Assembly (NCBI GenBank): GCA_015501585.1
Contig: JADNRY010000020.1
Span: 1 to 64,000, forward strand
Reading direction: 5' to 3'
DNA: 64,000 bases
From: Rhodocollybia butyracea
Taxonomy: Eukaryota; Basidiomycota; Agaricomycetes; Agaricales; Omphalotaceae
In this document: positions 45,740-56,751 of the stretch, piece by piece
Layout of the letters: each line of letters starts with the position of its first letter
Numbering within the stretch: the first letter of the stretch is position 1
Notes under the pieces: generated by a model
What the model was told of the DNA's origin: nothing
The model's input: the letters and a program-made list of their open reading frames with translations, nothing else
Databases searched by the model: none
Position numbers and translations under genes: made by a program

Positions 45740-46180
45740 GCCTAATTGGGAATGCCATCAAAGCGGCCTAAAAGCCTGCTTGTACAGCAGATATTCTTGC
45801 TAATAAGGATGTACAGAGTGTGTTTAGATATATGAGAGGTCCCTGAAGCGAAATTACAGCCAGAGCGGCGGTCAAAGCTGTTTTATTACCATATTTAGAA
45901 TGCCAGCAAAGCGGCCTAAAAGCTTGATTATGCATAGATATTCTACCTAATAGCAGTCTAGATAGCATGTATATGCGATAATAGTAGCCCTGCTTCGATG
46001 CTTGGAGCGGGGGCTGTGCTGTGAAAAATCGAAATAAAAGTAGGGATGTTCAATATACTAGTGGTACAGGCATGGTCTCTGCATAATATATATATATGCC
46101 TGAAGCGAAATTAGAGCATTCTATGGAAGGAATCGGCTGCAATTACCAGCTCTAGGCCGGAGGAGGTCAAAGCTGTATGT
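45740..46180. repeat. Degenerate tandem repeat, unit about 140 bp
   Basis: AATGCCA(T/G)CAAAGCGGCCTAAAAGC, GATATTCT, CCTGAAGCGAAATTA and GGTCAAAGCTGT recur in order two to three times. No coding sequence. Confidence 0.5.
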
Positions 46181-46615
46181 CCAAATAGGGAAATATATGA
46201 TTACATACAGGTGGTGTTGAGTCGAAGTTGGGCTCAGTAATGGCATGGCCTCTCAAGGTCTGAGGTCAGGAATACATATCTAAGTACTGTGGTATACTAG
46301 GTACGCCCTCCAGGTGTTATATTTGGCAATATGTGGGCAGGAGGATGTACATGGAGTCATCAATGGTGAGTAACCATCAAAATTCGCTTTTTTGAGGAAT
46401 TAAATACCAATAATGAGTGTCTAAGCACAGGTAGGACCTCAAAACTCAGTAGATATACTCTCCTACATAGTATACACTCGATCCGTGTCCAAGAACCACT
46501 AATATGGCACCAGATGCAATGGTATGCACTGATCTTTGTGGATTTTGCCTCAAAACTCGATTTTTTGAGGAATTATCATGGAATATTGGGGCCTTGAGAG
46601 TAGCCAGAGAGCTAA

Positions 46616-47016
46616 GAGCCTGTTCAGCAACGAGAACCAATTTGTTCTTCTGATATCTGAATTCCCTTAAATAGTAATCTGCGTTTTTGCCAATATCACA
46701 CCATGATATGGGTGGTGACAGCGCGCATCACGTGATCAATATAAAAATGCATATGCGAGCAATCTTTTTGTAAATTTCAGTCTTTTTAGAGTCTTGTGAT
46801 GTTGGGTTTGGCGTGTTTTACCTTTCAAACTAGGTTTTTAATTGTTTGTCCCAAGTTCTCAGACATACAAAGTAGAGACATGAAGGAAACAAGCAAAACA
46901 GCATTGCGCGATGTGTTCATTATGGAGCGGTAGTCACAGCTAGTCACATCAGTAACTAATTAACAAATTACTCGGATATCAGAATAACAACTCGGTTCTT
47001 GTTGCTGAACAGGCTC
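46616..47016. mobile_element. PIF/Harbinger MITE, 401 bp, TAA target duplication
   Basis: It begins GAGCCTGTTCAGCAACGAGA and ends GTTGCTGAACAGGCTC. TAA precedes (46613-46615) and follows (47017-47019). A TWA duplication and a G-rich CTGTT terminus are PIF/Harbinger traits. The termini match the left end of the Myb/SANT-bearing element at 62582, so that element's transposition machinery may mobilise it. Confidence 0.85.
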
Positions 47017-47019
47017 TAA

Positions 47020-48087
47020 GACGTTGTATATAGACTGTACTACATGGTATTAGTCTTTGCCATATGCAAGGATGATTTATGCAGCACCTGGAGCGATGGT
47101 ATTTCCTGATCTGTATGAATAGGGTGTGCTGTATGTCTCAGAGAGTAGTAAAAACTTGGGAATCATGTCTTTGGATCATATTAGATGACTCCAAAGTGTT
47201 ATTTCCACATCTGGGTATCTTGATGGCAGGATAGTTTATTAAGTGCACACTAGGATATCTCTACTTGGCTCAAAGTTCAGATCATGACATTGAGATGTAC
47301 ATACTGCGAAATTTTGGTCTGGAGGGTTTCACTCCAGGTGCTGCATAAATTGTTCTTGCTACATTTGGGCTCATCCTCCCAATCAGGACAACAATATATG
47401 GGTGCTGCAGATTGTCCAATGTGCTTGGATCCAAGGAAGAAGCTTAGCCCATGAAGAGTCAATTGTTGTTCAGGAACCATTCCTGAGACTCACAAAGCAA
47501 GCCTTGTCCCTGGTACACAAATTGGATGGGGAGAAGGCTCAAGGTAATGCATTGATGGCTACTCTACGGTTACAGCATGGAGGCTCTGCACCTGAATATA
47601 CCTTGGTAGATGGACAAGCTCAAAAAATACAACGCTTAATGTAATCTGACTATTATCTAGAATGATGTGTGAACTGTATTTCTTGATTGTATGTATTATA
47701 ATAGGTCTTTCATAGATAGAGTAGGACTGTCTTGTATGTACAGCTTTGATTTGCCATATATAGAATTGTATTAGCATCTCGTTTTTGGAGTTTATCCTTT
47801 TTAGTACTTTATATGTAGATAATTAATTGTGTAGCTCAAGCAAGTGGTCGGGGTAGCGTAGCCCCCTGATGAGAGCTTTTGCAAGCTCAAAACCGCGCTT
47901 CATTTGCATGGTCTGTCAATAATCAATTGTTCCAATATACTTGCAAAGGTTGTGCTAATAAGATCTGCAATTTCACAGGTGCGGCTTGGCGTTTGAAACA
48001 AACAATCAATTTGCAGAGAACAATGGACTTTTGCACATTGCAAAGTCGTGAACAATCCTTACCGCCAACTTCCTTCCTCCGCTCAAC
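47020..48087. other. No gene recognised
   Basis: Short frames only; some may be decayed 5' exons of the KDZ gene that follows, but none is recognisable. Confidence 0.3.
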
Positions 48088-49969
48088 ATGTCTCTTTGTC
48101 CTTGTCTGAAGAAGGATCACCAGCATCTGCCAGCACCGACTGCAGCAGACTACCGACTTACCCCCGTTGACACCTTGACTACTAGAAAATGGCGCAAACA
48201 TCAGAATAATGGACTGGTAGTACTACCCAATGGGGTAATGTTAACACAAAACCCTGTGCTCCCTCGACTTCCTGGTCAGGTGGGACTACAAGATGAATGA
48301 CCAGTGAACTTAGACAATATCACTGGCACTAGTGTGGAAAGCTCTGCCCCATTACCTTCACTTGGTGAACAGGTTTTTTCCGACGGATGGAATGTTGGTT
48401 CACCTTCTAAACATCGAGCAAAAAGACTTAAGCAATGGGAACTTTGGACAACCAAAGTCCTACCCATGATCATTCCCTCATATCTCAAACTGCTGTGTCA
48501 AACAAGATCATTGCAAGATGAACCTGTGGTAAACGTCGAAAGTCAGAAATCCAAGTGTTGTCATACTGCCCGCAAACTCTCAATCTGGGTTATGTGTTTC
48601 ACAAGTATGTTTTTTGGTCTACCTTTTAAAATAGAATTTAATCACTTTCGGGATGCAGAAATTGAACAAATTGAGCTCTGGGCCTCAGAGTGCTCCAGCG
48701 CCTCAGTCCAGCTTGTTTGTAGCGGTCTCTTCCCATGCTCTCCCATCTTTCCGACCCTCACCGTAGATATCCGAGAACTAGATTTTGTACAACGGCTCTT
48801 CCTTCATATCGCTCCAAACTATACAGCTTGGTGTAGTACAATGAGTGATTTCCTTGCTGCTCAGGGTTATCATCTCCCCGGTGACAATCCTTTGCAAAGG
48901 TGTTTTGCAAACGCACTCCAATGGTTCATGTAGCTTTATGACATGACCTCCACTCGGGTTGATACCATCCTGCATGCAGTTCGAGCAGACTTGGTCACAC
49001 CTAACTCCTCCACGAGTGGCACCTACCAAAGCCCTGCTGCTCACTGCAATAATGCAACTCCTACAGCAACGGCGGAGGGGTCAAGTGACTCAGATACTGG
49101 GGCAGCTAGGCTAAAGAGGAGGGAAGTAACTATAGAAGAAGTGGATGATGAAGAACTTGAAATGGAGGAGAATGAGTTGCGAAAGCGGAACAGGGAATGC
49201 TCGAGCGATGAGGAAGAGTGGGATCCTTGTGCTTCAGAATTTAGTGAGCCAAGTGAGTATCTTTGTACACAATGTCTGCTATGTTTTGGAGGAACTTCGT
49301 GAGTGTTCAATCATTGTGTCTCTGCGGCAATTAATGTACTGATCATTTCCTCAGTAAAGATGCTGTTGTCAATGCTGATGCATGTTTCATGCAGAAGCAT
49401 TCCAGCAAGGGCGGCCGTGACCCCCTCGCACTCACCCCAACACCTTTTTCTTACCCAAAGACGAGGTTAATGCCTGGAAAAGATATGTAGACTCAGTACG
49501 TCCCAAAAAGCAAGCCCATAAATGCCAAAAGACAAAAGACAGCATTGAAGAACACAATGATTACATGGAGGGCGATTTGTGGGTACCGAAATCTGTGCTT
49601 GATGGCTGTTTAGCTAGCTTCACCGCAGCAGATGAGGCTTGCATCAAGGGCAGCACAAAACTCTTTGATGTTACTGCCAATATGACACTCTTGTGCCGAC
49701 ACAACCGCCCTCTGTTCAGCGTGAACATGACAACTGCAGGGGAAGGGCAGCATTATGTCTTAGCGCTGCTCGGGAAACTATTTGAGCACCTTCCCCCAAA
49801 CTTTCTTGTGCGCCTATTGTATGACATTGGTTGTCAGCTTCATAGAAGCTGCGACAAATGGGGCTTTCTGAAGTCATACATGAATTGCTTGACTTTTGCA
49901 GTCGTGATTTTCCATGTCTTTGGATACCAATGGCCATGTCAGATTATATAGTACCACCCACACAAGTGT
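48088..49969 (+). pseudogene. KDZ-type transposase with CxC-like N-terminal part, truncated
   Basis: The N-terminal part shows GEQVFSDGWNVGSPSKHRAK, LKQWELWTTKVLPMIIPSYL, ECSSASVQLVCSGLFPCSP and DIRELDFVQRLFLHIAPNYT, the cysteine-cluster region that accompanies KDZ transposases. After an intron-like stretch (about 49253-49354), KDAVVNADACFMQK, VPKSVLDGCLASFTAADE, LCRHNRPLFSVNMTTAGEGQ and LLYDIGCQLHRSCDKWGFL give the transposase core. Lesions: in-frame TGA at 48298-48300, TAG at 48934, a 1-nt shift near 49430, and TAG near 49952. After HKC, at about 49969, unrelated repeat sequence begins and the C-terminal half is missing. Confidence 0.8.
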
Positions 49970-50505
49970 CCTAGAACCACTGACAGAAAAACTGTCTGGA
50001 GTTGATACAAGGATGTCAGACTTTGAATGGATCAAAGTGATCATATGATGTGAATGGCTCATCCAATGGCCTTGGCAAAAATTCCATTGGATTCTCCTCA
50101 AAATTCCGGTCGGAATGATATTCCAAAAGTCATGTGACAGTGATGTGTCACACTGTAGGCTGCAACTTGAACTGTGAATAGCTCAACAGCAAAGGATGAT
50201 ATTAACAAGAGATAAAATGTGTTTTGAAGCTGGGGTTCAGCTTGTTCAAATTGTCTGTAAGCCAGAAGAGAGACACTGAAGCATGCTGGAGTCAGGACAA
50301 AGCAGAGAGAGTTTGTGTGCACCAAGGTGATGAACTGTGCTCTATACCTGTCAGGACTGCTGTGTGGACAAAGCAGAGAGAGTTCATGTGCACCAAGGTG
50401 ATGAACTGTGCTCTCTACTTGTCAAGATAGATCTGTTGTTTGCAGAGGCCTTCAGAAAGTCTCCCTACCCTTGGAATCCACCTTCATGTTGACCTTACGC
50501 ACACT
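49970..50505 (-). repeat. Dispersed repeat, copy in minus orientation, inserted in the KDZ gene
   Basis: It is the reverse complement of 36803-37252 with an extra tandem copy of about 85 bases (GTGCACCAAGGTGATGAACT block, twice). It starts CCTAGAACCACTGACAG exactly where KDZ similarity stops. Confidence 0.75.
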
Positions 50506-51480
50506 GTGCGCCACCTACCAGCCTCACCTATTCCCTTCTTCCACCATTTCACATGGACCAATACCGTCATTCTCTTTCGTGCTCTCTCTTGGTAAGTATT
50601 TCATTATTGTACTAACTTAATTTACCATTTTAACCATTTCTAGAACTACAGCCAGTTGTATTCCCACCATCTTACATGCCACAAAACTGCCCAGCCCTCT
50701 TCACTCTGCTACCATCTCACGGGCTACCTCTTCCATTCCACCCTCTTCCTATTGACGGCATCTCTGGGTTCTATCAGTGATGAAAAATACTAGTGAGTTT
50801 GTGTTTCTATTCTATTACTTCTACACAGGTTCTGACAGTTCCTGCTCATAGGCAAGGACATTTGTTGCTTTGCTTAGTGTGGTCATCCATTTCATTCTAA
50901 CATCTATGCCTTTTTACATACATCACCACAAGCTATCTGTCTTCTTAACCGCTTCCGTGTGCTACTTAGTGTACTGCTGTTATTCTACTTGTATGAGATA
51001 CCTAAATTCTTATGATATGGCAGTTAATATTTACACACTTTCTGAGTAAGTCACTGATACATTCCAAATCCAAATCTAAAACCATGCTTTGTAGCTAATA
51101 CAGGTTGCTCTATTCTCATCCAAAGCAATTGGCAGTTACTCTCTGTTTAATGTAAGTAGCAGCATGAGTTGGTAACCAATCTAGGCCATACCTAAAAATG
51201 GCTGGCCTACCCCTGAGGCTCTTTGGCCCTTTCCAACCATTTCGGTCAAGATATTTGCAGTACAGGGCTGACTGGTGGGGCTAAACATCTTCGATCCTGC
51301 TGTACATCAATAACAAACTGAACCCTTTGTAGATTATCTGCTGTTTTGTTCGGGGCTGAATTTAGCCATTTCCTAGCAAAGATTGCCTGGCCATTTGCCG
51401 TAACAAACAGTTGGTTTGCATTGTAGCCCTCATCCTGCTTTCAACAGAACACTAACCTTGAAAAACCTCCTCCTTTTGGC
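50506..51480. other. No gene recognised
   Basis: T/C-rich sequence with several GT..AG possibilities but no protein resemblance. Confidence 0.3.
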
Positions 51481-51482
51481 TA

Positions 51483-52836
51483 TGGTGAAAACTTGCTCGG
51501 CTGCTGTTACTGCTGCTTTTACAACTGATGCAGGAATATCCCAAAGAACTTGTTGTTCTGTGTCAAAGTCAAAGGCACAAAAGGTTGAACCAACTGCACG
51601 GGCTTCTCCCAAAAAGCCAAAGCTGAGGAAAGTCCCCACCAAAAAAGTGTCTCCCCAAAAAACAAGGGAACTTCTCAGGCCCAGATGAGGCTTCCTTGAG
51701 CCACCCTCCTGCAACACCTGTCCAGTTCACAAATGCTCTGAGGCAGCTGTCGGCACCTCCAAAGAAGCCAGTCCTTGATACTCACAGAGCCCAACCCTCA
51801 GGTGAGCTCCCTGTGACAATGGTTGAACCTAGCCTGATTTTTTTTCCAGCTCCCCAGTCTACCTCCCATACCCAATGGCCTCTTGATTCTCATGTGGAGC
51901 AGTTCGCAAAATTTGGGGCGGGATGCAAAAGCTGTCTACAACACAGCCTGTCTTGTTGACAACGAGGCAGCCCGAGCTGTGCACAAAGCTTGGTACCAGT
52001 TGAATGAGGACTGGCTTGGTGAAGAGGGGACCCTGCTGGAACAATGCCACCATAATATGGTCTCTATTATCCAGAAGAAAGGTTTTCCCGTAGTCCCAGT
52101 CCTTCTTTGTGGAATTATTCATGAAACGCAGCCGCCACCAGCTACTTCGCCTCCTGCCATGAGAAATGGATTTATGAGCCACCCACCTAGCTCACCAACT
52201 TTGCCATACAACTGAGAGCAGCGTTCCACAGGCAATCCATGCTGTTTGCAATCTCCTACCCCTCGCCTTTCACAATCTCCTACCCCTCGCCGTTCACAAT
52301 CTCCTCCCTCTTGCTGAGGACGAACCTCTGTCCCTCGCCATTTCCAATCCCCTCCACCTCACTGTTCACCCCATCCGTGGTCCTTCAGCTGTCAACGTTC
52401 ACACTCCCACCTTGCCTGGCACTCCAGATCTACAATTACTCCTGAGCCTGTATTGAACCATCAATGTATAGCAGAAAGGTACAAGGAGTTGATTTCAATG
52501 AAGAACAGTACACGCCAGCAAGAGGACAATGTCCTTTGCGCACTTCAACGCCAGCCCCCTCCACCTCCCATCCCCCAAGGAAATCCAACAACACTTTATA
52601 ACCAGCCTCCCGTTCCTCAAGTGGATTTGAGAGTAGTTTGTCACCAAGCTCCCCCCCCCCCTTCTGTCCCTCATCACCAGTTTCTTGCCCCTCCTTGCAT
52701 CCCTGAAGCCCATCCAAAGGCGGGATGTTATTCTACTGAGCTCATGGAAAAGGCAAATAACCTTCAACCGGTGTATGATGAGGGGATTACAGCTCTAGCT
52801 AAGGAGTATGTGTTGAAACTAGATTACCGCTTATGA
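51483..52836 (+). pseudogene. Hypothetical low-complexity protein gene, family unknown
   Basis: Plus-strand frames in sequence: a basic K/P/S-rich start (ASPKKPKLRKVPTKKVSPQK), then VDNEAARAVHKAWYQLNEDW and GTLLEQCHHNMVSIIQKKGF, then a proline-rich end (QRQPPPPPIPQGN, HQAPPPPSVPHHQF) closing with TALAKEYVLKLDYRL. Frame changes near 51690 and 51880 may be introns or indels. CTCCTACCCCTCGCC is repeated near 52250-52330. Unassigned. Confidence 0.3.
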
Positions 52837-52909
52837 GTCGTATCTAATCAGTAATGTGAGTCGACTAGACGCACTTGCTATACGATCGATGAACTGTCGA
52901 TATATGCTA

Positions 52910-53266
52910 TGTTGAAACTCACCCTCAAACACTAGACGCAGCCTCTACGCAGGTTCGTATAGATGTAGTCAATTACGCCATTCGCTATTAGTCTTATGAT
53001 ACATAGCTTGTACGCTGCCTTGCAGTACCTATGAACATTACCTATAGAATTACCATACGGACTCCATCTTCTAGGGTACATTATGCACATGTATATGCAC
53101 TATGTTTAGCAGTACGACTCAAGTAGACTCATACATTGTTATAGGGTTTATTATATTCTGTAGTATAAATACTGTAGATATTTTCCTGTAACAATAACCA
53201 AGAATCCTACTATTTGTCTGGACACTTGTTCTGCTCTCAACAAGCACTCTTACAACTCCTGTAACA
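52910..53266 (+). mobile_element. Probable 5' LTR of a Ty1/copia element (357 bp)
   Basis: It begins TGTTGAAACTCACCC and ends ACTCCTGTAACA, with a TATAAATAC box near 53165. A copia-type gag follows on the same strand 800 bases downstream. The partner LTR was not found in the window. Bases 53267-54073 contain a GT..AG pair (about 53282-53327) but no ORF. Confidence 0.45.
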
Positions 53267-54073
53267 TCCTTACACTCTCAGGTGAGTATGCTGTCGGCCT
53301 TGTGTTGACTGACCGCTGTTTCTACAGGTTATGGGCCCCGGATCGCTTCAACACATGTTGTGCCCTCCATTGTGCTTACTGCACTTGGTTAGACAGTGTT
53401 CAATGAACATCCAACGCTCATTCCTGGAGTGTACAAAGTTCGCGTGTTGTGCATTAGCTGGTCATGGTACATGGTAACATTCATGGATCGCATTTCTCTC
53501 CATTCCTGCATTGTTCAAAAATATACATGACTTTGCACACTGACACACACATGTATTTACATAGGCACCCGATGATCGAATGAACTGTTTAAGGGCTTTG
53601 CTGTGATGGCATTCCCTTTAGGGTTTTATTCCCTGCCAGGTAGACTTGGGGTCACCACTATAATAGTCATAAAAGCGTTCATGTGCATCCGCTGGCAAAC
53701 TTTGAATGATCATTGGGTTCTTGGCCTTCGTAGAATAATTGTACATACACATTACCTACCTGCTGCTTGCCTTAAGTTCTTCACATGCTGAAGGGATACT
53801 GTTCGATTGTGCTGCAAAGCACATCTGAACGTTGACTGAATGCATATTCTTGGCATTCAGTTACCCTAATTGTGTTCCGATCAACTTAAGTGACTGAGTC
53901 CGAATTGGAATGATCAGATCAGTGGATGGAAAATGGATGGATAATTATATGCGATCAACACTGAAAACACTTGTCACGGGTTTCCGACTTTGTTGTTGTG
54001 ATCTGTGTTCATAACTTGTGGAAGCATGTCACTGACTGTTGCTCTACTTTTTCTAGAACCTTATCAAAACATG

Positions 54074-55160
54074 TCTCTCTCAAACCTCTCTAGTGTTCCT
54101 CTCCTCAATGGGGCTAACTACCCCTCCTGGTCCAGTTCAATGACAGCGCTCCTTAGAGCCTCTCGTTGTTGGTCTGTTGTAGTCAGACAAATCCCTTGCC
54201 CCAAACCAACATTCCGCAAGGCAAGCGCCTCTGAAGTCGCCGCTGGCACTCACAAGTCTGGCAAAGAAGTGGAGACCACCACTGCCGAACGGCAGAAAGA
54301 GATTGATGACTGGGACAGCATTGACGACCAAGCCATGGGCTTAATTGCCCTCCGACTTCCTGATGACATCAGGGCTACTGTCCTAAAGTCTGACTCTGGT
54401 GAGACTTGGGACGAAATCAAAAAGATCTATGGCAAACCCGGCTCTTCCGGCACTTTTGGCATCTTCAAAGAGGCCATTAACTTCCAAATCGACGGAAGAA
54501 ACGACCCTACTCTTGCCCTAGCATCTTTAAACTCCACCTTCTCCCCCCTTGACGGCTCTGGTCTTATCCTTCCCGAACCGGTAAAAGCTATGATTCTCTT
54601 GGCCGCCTTACCTACTCAATGGGATAATCTTGCGATGACAATCCTTTCTTGAGATGCTACTCTTCTTACTCCGTCCAACATCATGCCGATCATTCAGGAC
54701 GAGTACCGCCGCCGCCAATCCAACGCTACCTTGCTCACGGCCCGCATCTCCGGCGTCAAACGTCAATCTGACTCCAAGTCCTCTTGGAATGATCAGAAAA
54801 AGAAGAAAGACACTAAGAAGGGAGCGCCTTACCCGGCAAGCAAACCTTCCAATGACTCGTCCTCTACTTCTGACAAAGACAAAAAGACACGCCGCGGAAA
54901 GAAAGGAGGAAAAGGCAAAGAAAAGGCTCATGAATTGGCTGAAGTGGAGACTTCCAATGTCTCTAATTTCGCCACCTGCCTTGCCTCGCGCATTAACGAC
55001 AGCTTCCTCCGTGAAGCCTCCCATGACTCTGTCCTTGACAGGATGAAGATCGAGGAAGTAGAGGTCGATCTCTCTGATCACCTTTGGCCTCAGACCAAAC
55101 TCAAAATGGACATTGACGAGGAAATGTATGGCTCTGGAGACAAGTGCCTTATTTTCTGGC
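54074..55160 (+). pseudogene. Ty1/copia Gag-like protein (UBN2/DUF4219 type) with in-frame TGA
   Basis: It starts MSLSNLSSVPLLNGANYPSW, the usual opening (LNG-NY-W) of copia Gag, followed by DDWDSIDDQAMGLIALRLPD, ETWDEIKKIYGK and LPEPVKAMILLAALPTQWDN, the UBN2-like capsid core. An in-frame TGA at 54650-54652 (Arg if CGA) breaks it, then IMPIIQDEYRRRQ and a K-rich stretch continue in the same frame to about 55160. No zinc knuckle, protease, integrase or RT follows; the downstream frame carries unrelated residues to 55364, where a gene on the other strand begins. The element is therefore truncated. Confidence 0.7.
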
Positions 55161-55364
55161 AAGCTTCCCTTAATAGTTTTAAGGAAAAATTCACTGACCA
55201 ATTGCACTCATTACAACAGATGTTCAATAATATGGCTGGAATATCAAATGGTCCAAATGGACCTTATGTATCACATTCTCCACGCTTCTTGAACTCTGTA
55301 CCTCCTAGTGAGGGTAAATTAAATAAAATGGTTTCTAATGATGTGCATGGTGCGAATAAGAACC

Positions 55365-56424
55365 TAGTCGCCGTTTCCCTTTGGTTCATCTTCTTCCCAA
55401 GGATAGCAAGGCGACGCGTCTTTGGGGTGAAATGCTTCTCTGTGATTTCCCCCCCCTTGCGACGAGCTGGCGGAGTAACCAGATTGACAGAGAGACTGGA
55501 GCGGGCGCGGGAGCTAGAGGGTGAGCTAGAGAGACCTAGACGATGACGAATCCGTTGCGACGCCGATTTTGATGGTGTCGATGGCGCAGAGGAGACCTGG
55601 ATCTACACCTAAATGAGAACAAGCAATAAAATTTTAAAGAGCTTACCTCGTTAGACAGCGGATCCACATCCATATCATCATCAACGGCGGTGTTGACGGT
55701 GCCATCTTCGTTGTCTTCTCTGTGCCCGTCGTTGTCTAAATAATACAACAAAACAATGTTGAAACCTCAGAAATGTGCAGATAAAAATCCACATACCTTC
55801 AAAAGCATTGTTGAATAAAAGAGCGTCTGGGTCCTCCTCAAGAGGTTTGCCCAGCTCTTCATCCTCGTCGTCACCCTGTTCATTCTCATCAAGAGAAGGA
55901 GCAGGGGAGTTGCCATGACCATCAAGGTCACGGCAGCCAAGTCCATCAAGGACTTGGCCAGCGGCATTGTTGTCCTTGTCTTCGTTGTCGGTTTGGGCCT
56001 CTCGCATGGCCTTGGCGTGTTTACAAATAGCTCAGACAAAAGTTAGTTAAGTTGTAAAAATGAAAAAAAAAAAAAAATACCTTTGTCCTTGGCCTGTTGC
56101 GCTTCTTGTTGCGCCTTTTTCTGCGCCTCCTTCTTCTGCTTTAGCGCGAAAGCCTTGAGGTCGAGCTCCTTCTTGGAAGGAGCTTTGGGAGCAGCCTCCT
56201 TGGGAACGGTCACCTTTGCAATGGCTCCCCTGGTTTTTGGCCCAGGTTTGGCGCGGCGACTGCAGCTCGAGTTTTCTTGACGCCTGGTACAAAGAAAGTC
56301 AGTCAACAAAAATGGAAAAAAGCCGAAACTTACTTTGAACAGTAACGTTAGAAGCTGGCAAGCAAATCATGAGTATAATTAATAACCTTAGACAACGAAA
56401 GACATACCAGGCATTTTGGGTGTT
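55365..56424 (-). pseudogene. Basic/acidic low-complexity nuclear-type protein gene, partial
   Basis: Minus-strand exons: an ATG near 56423 (MP), ASNVTV, then RAKPGPKTRGAIAKVTVPKE, LDLKAFALKQKKEAQKKAQQ (K/A/Q-rich coiled coil) to 56091, KAMREAQTDNEDKDNNAAGQ to about 55800, NDGHREDNEDGTVNTAVDDD to about 55650, then VSSAPSTPSKSASQRIRHRL, PPARRKGGEITEKHF and AILGKKMNQRETATRF to 55365. Introns of 38-60 nt separate them. The sequence stops abruptly at 55365. It follows the AGIPVW-family gene on the same strand and may be its partner. Function unknown. Confidence 0.45.
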
Positions 56425-56751
56425 TTTTTTGAAGAGAGAAGATAGAGGGAGATGAAAGTTGGAAGGAAAGAAAGAGGACAGAAAAAGACAGGGTCGCGTA
56501 TGCACCATTTATATGCCGTTACTCGGCACTGAATTAGTATCACGGGATTGCACTTGGACTAAAGCTTGGGGTTGGAATGCGAAAGTAGTGCTATGCACTA
56601 TCTATTTATCAAAACAAATACAAGAAGTAAAACATTAAAATAAAAAAACAAAATAAAAACAAAAACAAAAAATTCCGCCAGATCCCAAAGTCAGGCCCTC
56701 GGGAATAGTGAATGTCCTTAGTTAAATGAAGTGGGGCATAATCGGAGCCTG

